A stretch of 61,956 nt of DNA from an uncultured Acidobacteriia bacterium (GTDB lineage: Bacteria > Acidobacteriota > Terriglobia > Bryobacterales > Bryobacteraceae), in assembly GCA_903881085.1 (NCBI GenBank), contig CAIRSA010000323.1, positions 1-61,956 on the forward strand. Direction: 5' to 3'. The notes below the pieces were generated by a model. It was not told where the DNA came from and did not search any database. It worked only from the letters and a program-made list of their open reading frames with translations. Positions 31,457-40,374 of this stretch are shown here, piece after piece. A program made the position numbers and the translations under genes. The stretch's first letter is position 1. Each line of letters begins with the position of its first letter.

Positions 31457-33391
31457 ATGAGCAGCATCACCATTACACTGCCCGATGGCAGCAGCCAGTC
31501 CGTTGACGCAGGAACGCGGCCCATCGATATTGCCCGTTCCATCTCGCCGCGCCTTGCCGACGATGCAGTCGTGGCTCGCGTTGACGGCCAGTTCTTTGAC
31601 CTGACCCGCCCCTTGGAAGCCGACGCGACTCTGCAGATTCTTACTTCGAAGAATCCGGAAGCGCTCGAAGTCTACCGCCACTCCACCGCCCACCTGCTGG
31701 CTGCGGCAGTGCTCGAGCTGTACCCCGAAACGAAACTCGGTGTCGGGCCGCCCATCGACAATGGTTTTTATTACGATTTTCAACGCGCGGAGCCTTTCAC
31801 CCCGGAAGACCTCGAAAGGATCGAGGCCAAAATGTGGGAGATCCAGGCGCGCGACCTGCCCTATCAACGTGTGATGACACTGAAGGACGAAGGGCTTCAG
31901 AAATATTCCCACGAGCCCATGAAATGTGAGCTCATCGAAGAAAAGGCCGACGCCATTTTCTCTGAATATACGCTCGGACCCCACTTCATCGACTTCTGCC
32001 GTGGCCCACACGTGCCCTCCACCAAGCGCCTGAAGGCCTTCAAGCTTCTCTCCGTTGCCGGCGCCTATTGGAAGGGTGACGAAAAGCGCCACCAGTTGCA
32101 GCGCATCTACGGCACGGCCTTTTTCAACAAGAAGGAACTCGACGAATATCTGGTCCGTCTGGAAGAAGCCAAGAAACGCGACCACCGCAAGATCGGGCAG
32201 GAACTGGACCTGTTCAGCATTCAGGAACTGGCCGGCCCCGGTCTGATCTTCTTCCACCCAAAGGGCGCCATGATCCGCAAGCTGCTTGAGGATTGGATGC
32301 GCGATCAGTATATCGCCCGCGGCTATTCGCTGGTCTACACGCCGCACATCGCGCGCAGCGATCTGTGGAAGACCTCCGGCCACTACAATTTCTACGCCGA
32401 AAATATGTTCAAGCGCATGGAGCTTGACGACGCTGAATACCAGCTCAAGCCCATGAACTGCCCGTTCCACATCCTGATTTTCCGCGACAAGCTGCACAGC
32501 TATCGCGACCTTCCGGTGCGTCTGGGCGAGCTCGGCACAGTCTACCGCTACGAACGCAGCGGCACCATGCACGGCCTGATGCGCGTGCGCGGCTTCTGCC
32601 AGGATGACGCCCACATCTTCTGCACCCCCGGTCAGATTGAAAATGAAGTGGTCAACTGCCTGCAGTTCGCCGTCGACGTGCTTACCACCTTCGGCTTCGA
32701 ACGCTATGAAGCCGAGCTTTCCACGTGGGACGGCGGCGTCAGCGGCAAGTACGACGGCACGGCCGACCAGTGGGCGCTGGCCGAAAATGCTCTGAAAAAA
32801 GCGACCGAGCGCGTGAACCTGAAAGCCACCGTCATTCCTGACGAAGCGGCTTTCTATGGCCCCAAGATCGACGTGAAGCTGTATGACGCCATCGGTCGCA
32901 AGTGGCAGCTTTCCACCGTACAGTTTGACTTCACGCTGCCACGCCGCTTTGAACTTGAATACGTCGCCGAAGACGGCAAGCGCCATCAGCCGTTGATGGT
33001 TCACCGCGCATTGTATGGTTCGGTCGAGCGCTTTTTCGGAATCCTGACGGAGCACTACGCCGGTGCATTCCCGGTATGGCTCGCACCGATTCAGGCCACT
33101 GTGCTGCCAATCACTGATCGCAGCCTGGAGTACGCGCGCGGCATCTGCAAGCAGTTGGAAGCGGCCGGCCTGCGCGCCACCGTGGATGACCGCAGCGAAA
33201 AGGTGAACCTGAAGATCCGCGATGCGCAGCTTCAGAAGGTGCCGTTCATGCTCGTCGTGGGCGACCGCGAAGCAGAGAACGGAACCGTTTCCGTGCGCAA
33301 CCGCAAGCATGGCGATCAGGGCGTCAAATCGCTGGCCGAAGCCATCGCGCAGATCAAACAGTTGAACGACGCCAAGGCCGTGGCCGAGTAA
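31457..33391 (+). CDS. thrS: threonyl-tRNA synthetase
   Basis: 644 residues, full length. N-terminal TGS domain (ITLPDGSSQSVDAG), an editing domain with HSTAH (about 75-79) and DFCRGPH (about 179-185) that hydrolyses Ser-tRNA-Thr, and a class II core. MNCPFH (about 333) supplies the zinc Cys, motif 2 is VYRYERSGTMHGLMRVRGF and motif 3 is HRALYGSVERFFGIL. The C-terminal anticodon-binding domain ends the protein. No Shine-Dalgarno is obvious before the ATG. Confidence 0.98.
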   Translation: MSSITITLPDGSSQSVDAGTRPIDIARSISPRLADDAVVARVDGQFFDLTRPLEADATLQILTSKNPEALEVYRHSTAHLLAAAVLELYPETKLGVGPPIDNGFYYDFQRAEPFTPEDLERIEAKMWEIQARDLPYQRVMTLKDEGLQKYSHEPMKCELIEEKADAIFSEYTLGPHFIDFCRGPHVPSTKRLKAFKLLSVAGAYWKGDEKRHQLQRIYGTAFFNKKELDEYLVRLEEAKKRDHRKIGQELDLFSIQELAGPGLIFFHPKGAMIRKLLEDWMRDQYIARGYSLVYTPHIARSDLWKTSGHYNFYAENMFKRMELDDAEYQLKPMNCPFHILIFRDKLHSYRDLPVRLGELGTVYRYERSGTMHGLMRVRGFCQDDAHIFCTPGQIENEVVNCLQFAVDVLTTFGFERYEAELSTWDGGVSGKYDGTADQWALAENALKKATERVNLKATVIPDEAAFYGPKIDVKLYDAIGRKWQLSTVQFDFTLPRRFELEYVAEDGKRHQPLMVHRALYGSVERFFGILTEHYAGAFPVWLAPIQATVLPITDRSLEYARGICKQLEAAGLRATVDDRSEKVNLKIRDAQLQKVPFMLVVGDREAENGTVSVRNRKHGDQGVKSLAEAIAQIKQLNDAKAVAE

Positions 33392-33398
33392 AATCGTC

Positions 33399-34520
33399 AT
33401 GGCAATCGCGGTAGCCTTGTTGCTGACCGGGTCGCTAGTCTATTGTGTCCTTGTTTTACGGGCCGTACTGCAATATCTTGCAGTACGGCCCGTGCCGCTT
33501 CACATCTATGAACCCATTAGTATTCTAAAGCCACTGCACGGGCTCGATGAGGGCCTCGAAGAAAACCTACGCGCCTGTTTCGAACAGGACTACAACATGT
33601 TCGAAATCCTCTTCGCCGCGCGCGATGCGGTTGACCCAGCGTTGGCCCTGGTGGAAAAGCTCCGCGCCGAATATCCCAAGGTGGAAATTAAGGTGATCGT
33701 CACTGGCGAGCCGCCGTACCCGAATGCCAAGGTCTACTCGCTGGATAAGATGCTGGCCGAAGCTCGCAATAACCTGCTGGTGATGAGCGACAGCGATGTG
33801 CGCGTCACCCCCGGCATGCTTCGCCGCATCGCAGCCGAATTTCAAGACCTCAAGCTCGGCGTAGCCACGTGTCCATATCGTGCAGTCTCAGGCGACAGTC
33901 TTTGGTCTGAGCTCGAAGCAATCGGAATGAATACGGAGTTCCTTGCCGGGTTGATGGCCGCGCGCATGATTGAGGGTGTCAAGTTCGCTGTTGGCCCGAC
34001 GATCGCCGCACGCCGCTCCGCACTCGAAGCCATCGGAGGCTTCGATACGCTGAGCGAATTTCTCGCTGAAGATTTCGTGATGGGCAACCTCGCCGCGGAA
34101 AAAGGCTTCGGCGTAATTCTCTCGTCGTACACCATTGAACATCGCATCGGCAGTCAGCACTTCGGCGCCAACATGCGCCACCGCCTGCGTTGGGCGCGCA
34201 GCACGCGCCGCTCGCGTCCAGCAGGCTACGTGGGCCAACTCTTCACCAATCCGCTGCCCCTGGCGCTGATTCTTGTAGCTATCGCGCCCGCCTGGTGGCC
34301 GATGCTTGTCGTGACAATTCTGATGCGCATCGTCGCCGCCTGGAGCACTACAGTATGGGTGCTAAAATGTAGGCTCAACGCACGATTTTGGGTGCTCCTC
34401 GCAGTGCAGGACGTGGCCAGCTTTCTATTCTGGCTGGCCGGATTTTTCGGCAACACGATCCTCTGGCGAGGCACCAAATTTTATCTGCGCAAAGACGGCC
34501 GCTTCGAACGAATCTCATGA
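33399..34520 (+). CDS. HpnI-like / ceramide-glucosyltransferase-type glycosyltransferase (GT21)
   Basis: 373 residues: an N-terminal membrane helix, a GT-A domain with PISILKPLHGLDEGLEENL, the DxD-like MSDSDVRVTPGML (about 129) and the R-H-R-L-R-W motif (about 261-266, equivalent to Q/RxxRW), and C-terminal membrane helices. This matches GT21 enzymes, including bacterial HpnI, which adds N-acetylglucosamine to bacteriohopanetetrol. No other hopanoid gene is near, so the lipid acceptor is uncertain. A perfect 15-bp inverted repeat is embedded at codons 21-32. It starts 7 bases after thrS and overlaps the next gene by 4. Confidence 0.85.
   Translation: MAIAVALLLTGSLVYCVLVLRAVLQYLAVRPVPLHIYEPISILKPLHGLDEGLEENLRACFEQDYNMFEILFAARDAVDPALALVEKLRAEYPKVEIKVIVTGEPPYPNAKVYSLDKMLAEARNNLLVMSDSDVRVTPGMLRRIAAEFQDLKLGVATCPYRAVSGDSLWSELEAIGMNTEFLAGLMAARMIEGVKFAVGPTIAARRSALEAIGGFDTLSEFLAEDFVMGNLAAEKGFGVILSSYTIEHRIGSQHFGANMRHRLRWARSTRRSRPAGYVGQLFTNPLPLALILVAIAPAWWPMLVVTILMRIVAAWSTTVWVLKCRLNARFWVLLAVQDVASFLFWLAGFFGNTILWRGTKFYLRKDGRFERIS
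33459..33492. repeat. perfect 15-bp inverted repeat inside the glycosyltransferase gene
   Basis: CGGGCCGTACTGCAA, loop TATC, TTGCAGTACGGCCCG. It begins 60 bases after the ATG and encodes part of the junction after the first membrane helix. No T-run follows on the plus strand. Confidence 0.9.
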
Positions 34521-35098
34521 ATTTCCGCGAACGTTATCAATGGACTTTGCAGTACATCTGGCCGGCCACGGCGGTTGAGATCGTGTGGTCGTTGTTCAGC
34601 GCCATGGCCTATGCCGAAAGCTGGTACGCAGCTTCGGAGGCCGTGCATATGGTGGCGGCCTTCATCGTCATCGCGCCTTGGACCTGCCGGCGTGCGCTGG
34701 GCCTGACGTATCCTACGTTTCGCATTCTGACCTACGGTTACGGCAGCAAGACGCCGCGCCCCATCGGCTTTTTGGAAGCTTTTAAGGTAGCGTGGCTGTT
34801 GGGCTGGCGCAGCGGTGTGCTCGGCATTGTGCTGCTGCTGGCGATTTCCATGGTGTTCACGCAGGCGAAAACGCTGTTCGGCATGGCCTTCGGCGACCGC
34901 ATGTCCGGCGGCGGCGCCAGTCCCTGGAACGCCCTGATCCTAAGCGGCATCGACGTCATCTCAAACTTGGCCCTCATTCCGCTGCTGATCCCCAGCATGC
35001 TGAAGAAGAAATATCACGGCTTCCACATTGAGCGTGTGGATAATGAGCCAGAAGCCACAAAATCCAAGAGTCCTACTCCTCTTTCTAAAAAGAAGTGA
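34517..35098 (+). CDS. hypothetical membrane protein
   Basis: 193 residues with about four hydrophobic helices (AAFIVIAPWTC; LGIVLLLAISMVF; VISNLALIPLLIPSML) and a basic C-terminal tail (SKSPTPLSKKK). The ATG at 34517 overlaps the stop of the glycosyltransferase gene (ATGA), so it probably works with that enzyme at the inner membrane. No family recognised. Confidence 0.7.
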   Translation: MNFRERYQWTLQYIWPATAVEIVWSLFSAMAYAESWYAASEAVHMVAAFIVIAPWTCRRALGLTYPTFRILTYGYGSKTPRPIGFLEAFKVAWLLGWRSGVLGIVLLLAISMVFTQAKTLFGMAFGDRMSGGGASPWNALILSGIDVISNLALIPLLIPSMLKKKYHGFHIERVDNEPEATKSKSPTPLSKKK

Positions 35099-35175
35099 TC
35101 TATTCTTTCAGCTGGCAAAGAGTCGCCCACCTTACGCTTGGCCCAGCCTTCCATCATTTTCAGCACCAACAGGCC

Positions 35176-35313
35176 ATGGTAAAATTAGGATCCGTTCGGA
35201 ATTTAGCTGTTATTGGCAGCTTAAGCGAAATCGCATTCGCGCCAGACCAGTCCGCTGAGCAACTGCTTCAAAACGAGATCAAAGGGTTCTTACAAAGTAG
35301 GCTGAGTGACTAA
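35176..35313 (+). CDS. possible small ORF before the TonB receptor
   Basis: 45 codons (MVKLGSVRNLAVIGSLSEIA ...), ending four bases before the receptor start. There is no clear Shine-Dalgarno. It may be a leader peptide or chance. The remaining 35099-35317 gap holds nothing else that is clear. Confidence 0.25.
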   Translation: MVKLGSVRNLAVIGSLSEIAFAPDQSAEQLLQNEIKGFLQSRLSD

Positions 35314-35317
35314 ACTA

Positions 35318-38314
35318 ATGAAACAATTCGCACTGCTTCGCGCTTCCTCTTTGCTGGTGCTTTGTGCCATCGCCACTGCTCCCATCGGCGCACAGTCGCC
35401 AAACACGGCGGCTATCATCGTCTCGGTGGTCGATCAAACCGGTGGTGCGGTGAAAGACGCAAAAGTCACCCTGCTGAACACAGCCACCCGTTCATCTCGC
35501 GACATCCTATCAGCAGCGGACGGCAATGCTGCCTTCGCCGCGCTTTCGCTCACCGGGACCTACTCCGTCACTGTGTCGAAGCAAGGCTTCGGCAACGAAG
35601 ATCAAAAAGACATCGCCTTGCGATCCGGCGAGACGGCCACCCTGAAAGTGAAACTCATGGTTGGCTCCGAAAAAGCCGAGATCGCTGTCTTCGGCACAGC
35701 CGAAGGTGTGCGCGCCGATGCGCAGATTGGCCGCAGGCTCGACAGCGCGCAAATCGACGAGATGCCGATTCTGGGCCGCAAGGCATCCTCGCTGCCACTC
35801 CTTAACTCGGCGTTCCGCCAGGGGAAGGGCACTGGCGATCTCTTCGTTAACCAGACCTACTTCATCACCGGTGCAGGTTCACGCCGCACTACCACAACAA
35901 CACTCGACGGCGCCAATAACGACGAAGCCTGGGGCCGCCAAACCATGATCGCCACCTTGCCGCTCGGCGCCATTCAGGAAATGACCATGCTCACCAACTC
36001 GTTTTCTTCCGAGTTCGGTTGGACTTCAGGCCCTGCGTTGAATATTGTCAGCAAGTCCGGCACCAACGGATTTCACGGCGAAGGCCTGTTCCTTGGCCGC
36101 CCCGGCGGAATGCAGGCCAGCACGTTTTCTACGAAAGGCTTCTGCCCTCCCTCAGTAGCCAGTTGCAACACTCCCTCTACGCTCTCCACCATTAGCCCAG
36201 TAGATATTCCTGATTCGCTCGGCCAGTTCTCCGCCTCCGTAGGTGGACCGCTCATTAAGGACCGCACCTTCTTCTTCGTCACCGGCGATTACACCCGGCA
36301 GGATCGAACTACTTTTCTCTCAAACGCGCTGCCCTCCTTCCTGCTGCCCGCGGATGGGCACCTGGATTACACCGGTCACTATCGCCAGGCGCTTTTCAAC
36401 GGACGCCTGGATCACAAGCTAACTGCTAGCCAGGCCTTGATGTTCCGCTTTAATCTGGACCGCTTTCACGACGACAATCCGCAGGACGCCGTGGGCGGAA
36501 CCAACGCTCCCAACGTGGCTCGCAGATACGCTCGCCGGTCATGGACAACGCAAGTCAACCACACTACGGTTATTAATGCGAATTTTGTCAACGAGGCGCG
36601 CTTTTCCTGGCTGAACGGCGATCCGGTTACCCGTTGGGAAGCGCAGAATCTCTCCACCGCCTACACGCGTGCCGGCTCCGTGCCGTTCACAATCGGGCAG
36701 TCGCGAGTGTCCGATCTGTTTGGCCACCAGGGGCAATTTTCCGATACATTATCGTGGTCGCGCGGCAAGCACAATCTGCGTGTCGGTGGCAGTGCTGTCC
36801 ATCACACCTCCGGCGGCACAGGCAGCGAGCCGGGCACGGCAGTGCTCGGCACCTTCACCTTTCTCAACACCACCACTGCCCCCTTCGGCCAGTTGAAACT
36901 GTCCGACGTTCAAAACTACACCCAGCCAATCAACTTTGGTATCGGCAGCTATGAACTCAAGCAGTGGCTCTACTCTGCTTTCGTGCAGGACAGCATTCAT
37001 CTGTTCCGCGACCTTACCGTCGATGTTGGACTTCGCTATGACCGCCAAACACTGGGCGATGCGAAGAAGGACTTCTCACCTCGCGCCGGCTTCGGCTGGC
37101 ACCCAGCTGGAAATTCGCGCTTCTCCATCCGCGGCGGCTACGGCATGTACTATACCCAGATTCTGGCCAATCTCGTGGCCGGCTACCTGGTCAACGGCTT
37201 AGACGGTTTGACCACCTACACTGCAACGCCCGGCCAGTTCGGCTTCCCCACCTGCCTTACTGGCTCTTGCCTGCCGCTCTCGTTTGATCCCAAGACACTG
37301 CTGCCCTCGCAGCTGCCTGCGCGTGACATCACCATTGGAGCAGGGCGGCGGGATTTCTACAAGGCTCAGTTCGCAAAGTACGGACTCAACTTCGACCTGC
37401 TGCCAAACTATCCGGATAAGCTAGTGAATCCGCGCAGTCAAGTGACCTCAATCGGCGCTGAGTACGAAGTTGCCACGGGCTTGTTTATTGGCTCTGACTA
37501 CGTCCACCAGCATTGGAGCAACCTTGCGCGCAACGTGGATCTGAATGCTCCCTCGGCCTTCGACCGTACTGCACCGGGCCAGGTACGCACCGTGGCCGCC
37601 GCCAACGCTACCCGCCCCATTCTTCCCGTGAACGGAGGAGTCCGCCAGGTGAACGTCTTTATGAATCTTGGCGTCGCCGAGTACAACGGACTGCAGACGC
37701 AAATCACCTATCGCGGCAGCTCGCGTTTTTATGCCTCACTCAGCTACACGTTAGCCAAAGCTACCAACACCACGGAACCTGATGGCAACGGCGTCGGCTC
37801 TGACCAGAGCATCCTCAGCAGGCTTGGCGAACTGGAACGCGCGCCCAGCCTGGTGGATCAGCGGCATCGCGCAGTGCTTACGTTCTGGTACAAGTTTCCA
37901 TACAACATAACCGCCGGAACGCTGACGCAACTGGCATCCGCCCGCCCCTTCAATGCAACTACGGGCATTGACAACAACGGCGATGGCGCCAATAACGACC
38001 GCCCGGTGGTTGATGGAAAGGTGATGAGCCGGTCAGCATTTCGCGGCACGGCAACCTCAGATGTAGGCCTTTTCGTCGAAGGTCGCGTCAAAACCTCGGA
38101 ACGCACCTCCCTTCTGCTCAGGCTGGAAGGCTTCAACCTCTTCAACCACGGCAATTATCTTGGCCGCGGGCAGACTGTTTATGGCGACACAGGCACACCC
38201 AGTTCCACGTTTGGGCAGCTGGTTGCAGTTGGCTCCGCCACCAACGCTTTGCCGGCCTTCGCCAATGTTGACCCGCCGCGCATGTTCCAGTTGCAAGTGC
38301 GCTTCGTCTTTTAA
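35318..38314 (+). CDS. Oar-like TonB-dependent receptor with carboxypeptidase-regulatory domain
   Basis: 998 residues. Signal peptide (LLRASSLLVLCAIATAPIGA), then a carboxypeptidase-regulatory-like Ig domain (AAIIVSVVDQTGGAVKDAKV, about 30-110), a plug-type domain (RRTTTTTLDGANNDEAWG; FSSEFGWTSGPALNIVSKSG) and a large outer-membrane barrel ending in an aromatic-terminated strand (MFQLQVRFVF). These Oar/OmpA-related transporters are numerous in Acidobacteria and are thought to import oligosaccharides or other large nutrients. The Met at 35318 gives the signal peptide; an in-frame GTG lies at 35306. Confidence 0.9.
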   Translation: MKQFALLRASSLLVLCAIATAPIGAQSPNTAAIIVSVVDQTGGAVKDAKVTLLNTATRSSRDILSAADGNAAFAALSLTGTYSVTVSKQGFGNEDQKDIALRSGETATLKVKLMVGSEKAEIAVFGTAEGVRADAQIGRRLDSAQIDEMPILGRKASSLPLLNSAFRQGKGTGDLFVNQTYFITGAGSRRTTTTTLDGANNDEAWGRQTMIATLPLGAIQEMTMLTNSFSSEFGWTSGPALNIVSKSGTNGFHGEGLFLGRPGGMQASTFSTKGFCPPSVASCNTPSTLSTISPVDIPDSLGQFSASVGGPLIKDRTFFFVTGDYTRQDRTTFLSNALPSFLLPADGHLDYTGHYRQALFNGRLDHKLTASQALMFRFNLDRFHDDNPQDAVGGTNAPNVARRYARRSWTTQVNHTTVINANFVNEARFSWLNGDPVTRWEAQNLSTAYTRAGSVPFTIGQSRVSDLFGHQGQFSDTLSWSRGKHNLRVGGSAVHHTSGGTGSEPGTAVLGTFTFLNTTTAPFGQLKLSDVQNYTQPINFGIGSYELKQWLYSAFVQDSIHLFRDLTVDVGLRYDRQTLGDAKKDFSPRAGFGWHPAGNSRFSIRGGYGMYYTQILANLVAGYLVNGLDGLTTYTATPGQFGFPTCLTGSCLPLSFDPKTLLPSQLPARDITIGAGRRDFYKAQFAKYGLNFDLLPNYPDKLVNPRSQVTSIGAEYEVATGLFIGSDYVHQHWSNLARNVDLNAPSAFDRTAPGQVRTVAAANATRPILPVNGGVRQVNVFMNLGVAEYNGLQTQITYRGSSRFYASLSYTLAKATNTTEPDGNGVGSDQSILSRLGELERAPSLVDQRHRAVLTFWYKFPYNITAGTLTQLASARPFNATTGIDNNGDGANNDRPVVDGKVMSRSAFRGTATSDVGLFVEGRVKTSERTSLLLRLEGFNLFNHGNYLGRGQTVYGDTGTPSSTFGQLVAVGSATNALPAFANVDPPRMFQLQVRFVF

Positions 38315-38342
38315 GGGTGGGCATGCCCAGGCAGTGCAAGGC

Positions 38343-39059
38343 ATGACGAAGTTGTTTGAAGTCACGGGACTTTCCAAGCGGTTCGGGCAAATTCAGGCGC
38401 TCGCCGATGTCGGCTTTCATGTCCGCACCGGAGAGGTTCTTGGCCTCATCGGTCCCAACGGCGCCGGCAAATCCACCTTGTTTGAATGCGTAGCCGGTCT
38501 GATGGCATGCGACTCTGGCACGGTCAGTTGGAATGGCCGGCCGGTGCCTGCCCAGCAGCGATCGTCGCAACTTTTCTATCTTCCTGATGGTATCGCCCCA
38601 TGGGAAGCCCAGCCCCTCAACTGGGTGCTCGATTTTGCCATCGGCTTCTTCAATGGCCGGGCAGAGCTGCGGCAGGAGGTTGTTGAGCAAGTCGGCCTCA
38701 CGCCCTTTCTGAAGCAGCCCATCGGCACGCTGTCCAAAGGGCAGCGCAAGCGTGCTCTGCTTGCCATTGGCCTGCTGACACCGCAGCCAGCCCTATTGAT
38801 TGACGAGCCGTTCGATGGCCTGGATGTTCGCCAATCGCGCGAAGTGGCGCTCGCCTTGCGCGCCCACGCCGCACGCGGCAGAACGCTCTTTCTTTCCATT
38901 CACCAGATTCGCGATGCGGCCCGTCTGTGTGACCGTTTCGTGCTGCTAAGCAGCGGTCGAGTGTGCGGCGAAGGCACCGTGGCGGAGCTTGCTGCGTCCA
39001 GCCGTGTTCCCTTAGCCCAGGCAGGCGACCTGGAAGAGGTGTTTCTTGCGCTCACTTAA
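38343..39059 (+). CDS. ABC transporter ATP-binding protein
   Basis: 238 residues. Walker A GPNGAGKST at 37-45, signature LSKGQRKRALLAIGLL, Walker B ALLIDEPFDGLD and the switch His in LSIHQ. Close to the DrrA/CcmA-type ATPases of ABC-2 exporters. The ATG at 38343 is chosen; upstream frame overlaps the receptor. Its last 14 bases overlap the permease gene, and together they should form an exporter. The substrate is unknown. Confidence 0.92.
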   Translation: MTKLFEVTGLSKRFGQIQALADVGFHVRTGEVLGLIGPNGAGKSTLFECVAGLMACDSGTVSWNGRPVPAQQRSSQLFYLPDGIAPWEAQPLNWVLDFAIGFFNGRAELRQEVVEQVGLTPFLKQPIGTLSKGQRKRALLAIGLLTPQPALLIDEPFDGLDVRQSREVALALRAHAARGRTLFLSIHQIRDAARLCDRFVLLSSGRVCGEGTVAELAASSRVPLAQAGDLEEVFLALT

Positions 39060-40374
39060 GCCGGCTGTGCTGTGGCTGTTTGAAAAAGAGTGGCGCGAAA
39101 TGCTGGTATCCAGATCGTGGTGGGTGCTGCTGCTGGCCATGGGGCCGTTGGTGGGGATGTCATTCATCAGCGCCATGCGCACCTATGCCGAGGTGAGCGG
39201 ATTGAACGGCACATCGGCCGGGGTCGGCGAGGCGCTTTCTCCGCTTATCGGTGTGTGGGGTCCTACTTTTAGCGCGTGCGAACTTTCCGCCGTGTTCCTG
39301 CTGCCCTTCGTCGCCATACGCATGGTGTCGGGCGATCGGCAGAGCGGTGCGTTGCGGCTGGAACTACAGCATGGCATGAACCGCTGGGTACGTATTGGGG
39401 TCAAGGCGGCTGTGGCCATGGCCGGTTGGCTGATCGCCATGCTCCCTGCGATGAGCGCGCTACTGCTTTGGAGTTTGTATGGCGGCACAATCTATTGGCC
39501 TGAAATGTGCGCACTGCTGCTCGGGCATTTTCTCAACGCCGGGCTAACCATCGCGTTGGGCATGTCGACTGCATCGCTGACGGAACATCCTTCCACAGCC
39601 GCGATTCTGACGTTGGTGGCAACCATCGGTACATGGATCGTGAATTTCTTTGGCGCCATCCAAGGCGGCTGGTGGGAACGGGCTGCCGGATATACTCCAG
39701 CCGCCATGGTGTCAGAGGCGCAACATGGCTTGGTTCGGCTATCAACCGTGTTGGTGTCGCTGCTGATTATTCTGGCCGGCCTGGCCCTGGCCGCGGCCTG
39801 GAGCAGGCTTGGCAATACGATGCAGGGGCGGGTTTACGAGTCTATGTCAGTCTGCACCTTCGCCGGGCTCGCCATATTCGCCAGCGTTTTCGTACTGCCC
39901 AACTGGGATCTATCTGAGAGCCGGGGTAACTCTTTTCCCGCAGCCGATGAGCAGGCTCTGCGCCAGATCCGCGAACCGCTGCGGGTGGAAGCTCATCTTG
40001 CGGCCGAGGACCCGCGCCGCGCCGATCTTGAGCTGCAGGCGCTCTCCAAACTTCGCCGCATCATGCCTAAACTGCAGGTTGACTATGTTGCGACCACCTC
40101 CATCGGCCTGTTTGAGCAGACCCGCCCCGGCTATGGCGAGATTCACTACTATCTTGGCAATCGCAGTACAACCAGCCGCATCACCACTGCGGATGGGGTA
40201 TTGGAATCGATTTATTCGGTGGCTCAAGTCACTCCGCCCAATCTGGCTGGTGAGGTTGTCTTTCGCGGCCATCCGCTGGCGGTACAGGCGTTAGGTGCGG
40301 GACCATGGTTTTATCTGGGCTGGCCCCTTCTGACGTTGGCCGCCGCATTTTTGGTGAGGAGGAGATACATATGA
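39046..40374 (+). CDS. ABC-2 permease fused to a GldG-like soluble domain
   Basis: 442 residues, TTG start with GAGG upstream. The first 270 residues are an ABC-2 permease with about six helices (WWVLLLAMGPLVGMSFISAM; LIIILAGLALAAAW-like helix). After another helix (CTFAGLAIFASVFVL) comes a soluble part (about 290-410: LRQIREPLRVEAHLAAEDPR, ALSKLRRIMPKLQVDYVATT) resembling the GldG/DUF4350-like domain of gliding-type transporters, then a final helix. The permease and GldG-like parts are often separate genes. It overlaps the LamG-like gene by 4 bases. Confidence 0.75.
   Translation: MRSLKPAVLWLFEKEWREMLVSRSWWVLLLAMGPLVGMSFISAMRTYAEVSGLNGTSAGVGEALSPLIGVWGPTFSACELSAVFLLPFVAIRMVSGDRQSGALRLELQHGMNRWVRIGVKAAVAMAGWLIAMLPAMSALLLWSLYGGTIYWPEMCALLLGHFLNAGLTIALGMSTASLTEHPSTAAILTLVATIGTWIVNFFGAIQGGWWERAAGYTPAAMVSEAQHGLVRLSTVLVSLLIILAGLALAAAWSRLGNTMQGRVYESMSVCTFAGLAIFASVFVLPNWDLSESRGNSFPAADEQALRQIREPLRVEAHLAAEDPRRADLELQALSKLRRIMPKLQVDYVATTSIGLFEQTRPGYGEIHYYLGNRSTTSRITTADGVLESIYSVAQVTPPNLAGEVVFRGHPLAVQALGAGPWFYLGWPLLTLAAAFLVRRRYI

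Noticed and set aside
31448..33400. A 650-codon open frame on the minus strand across thrS
   Set aside because: It is a codon-bias shadow of thrS: low-complexity His/Arg/Gln-rich protein, no motif, no ribosome-binding site.
33459..33492. The perfect hairpin as a transcription terminator
   Set aside because: It lies inside an intact coding sequence and no T-run follows on either strand.
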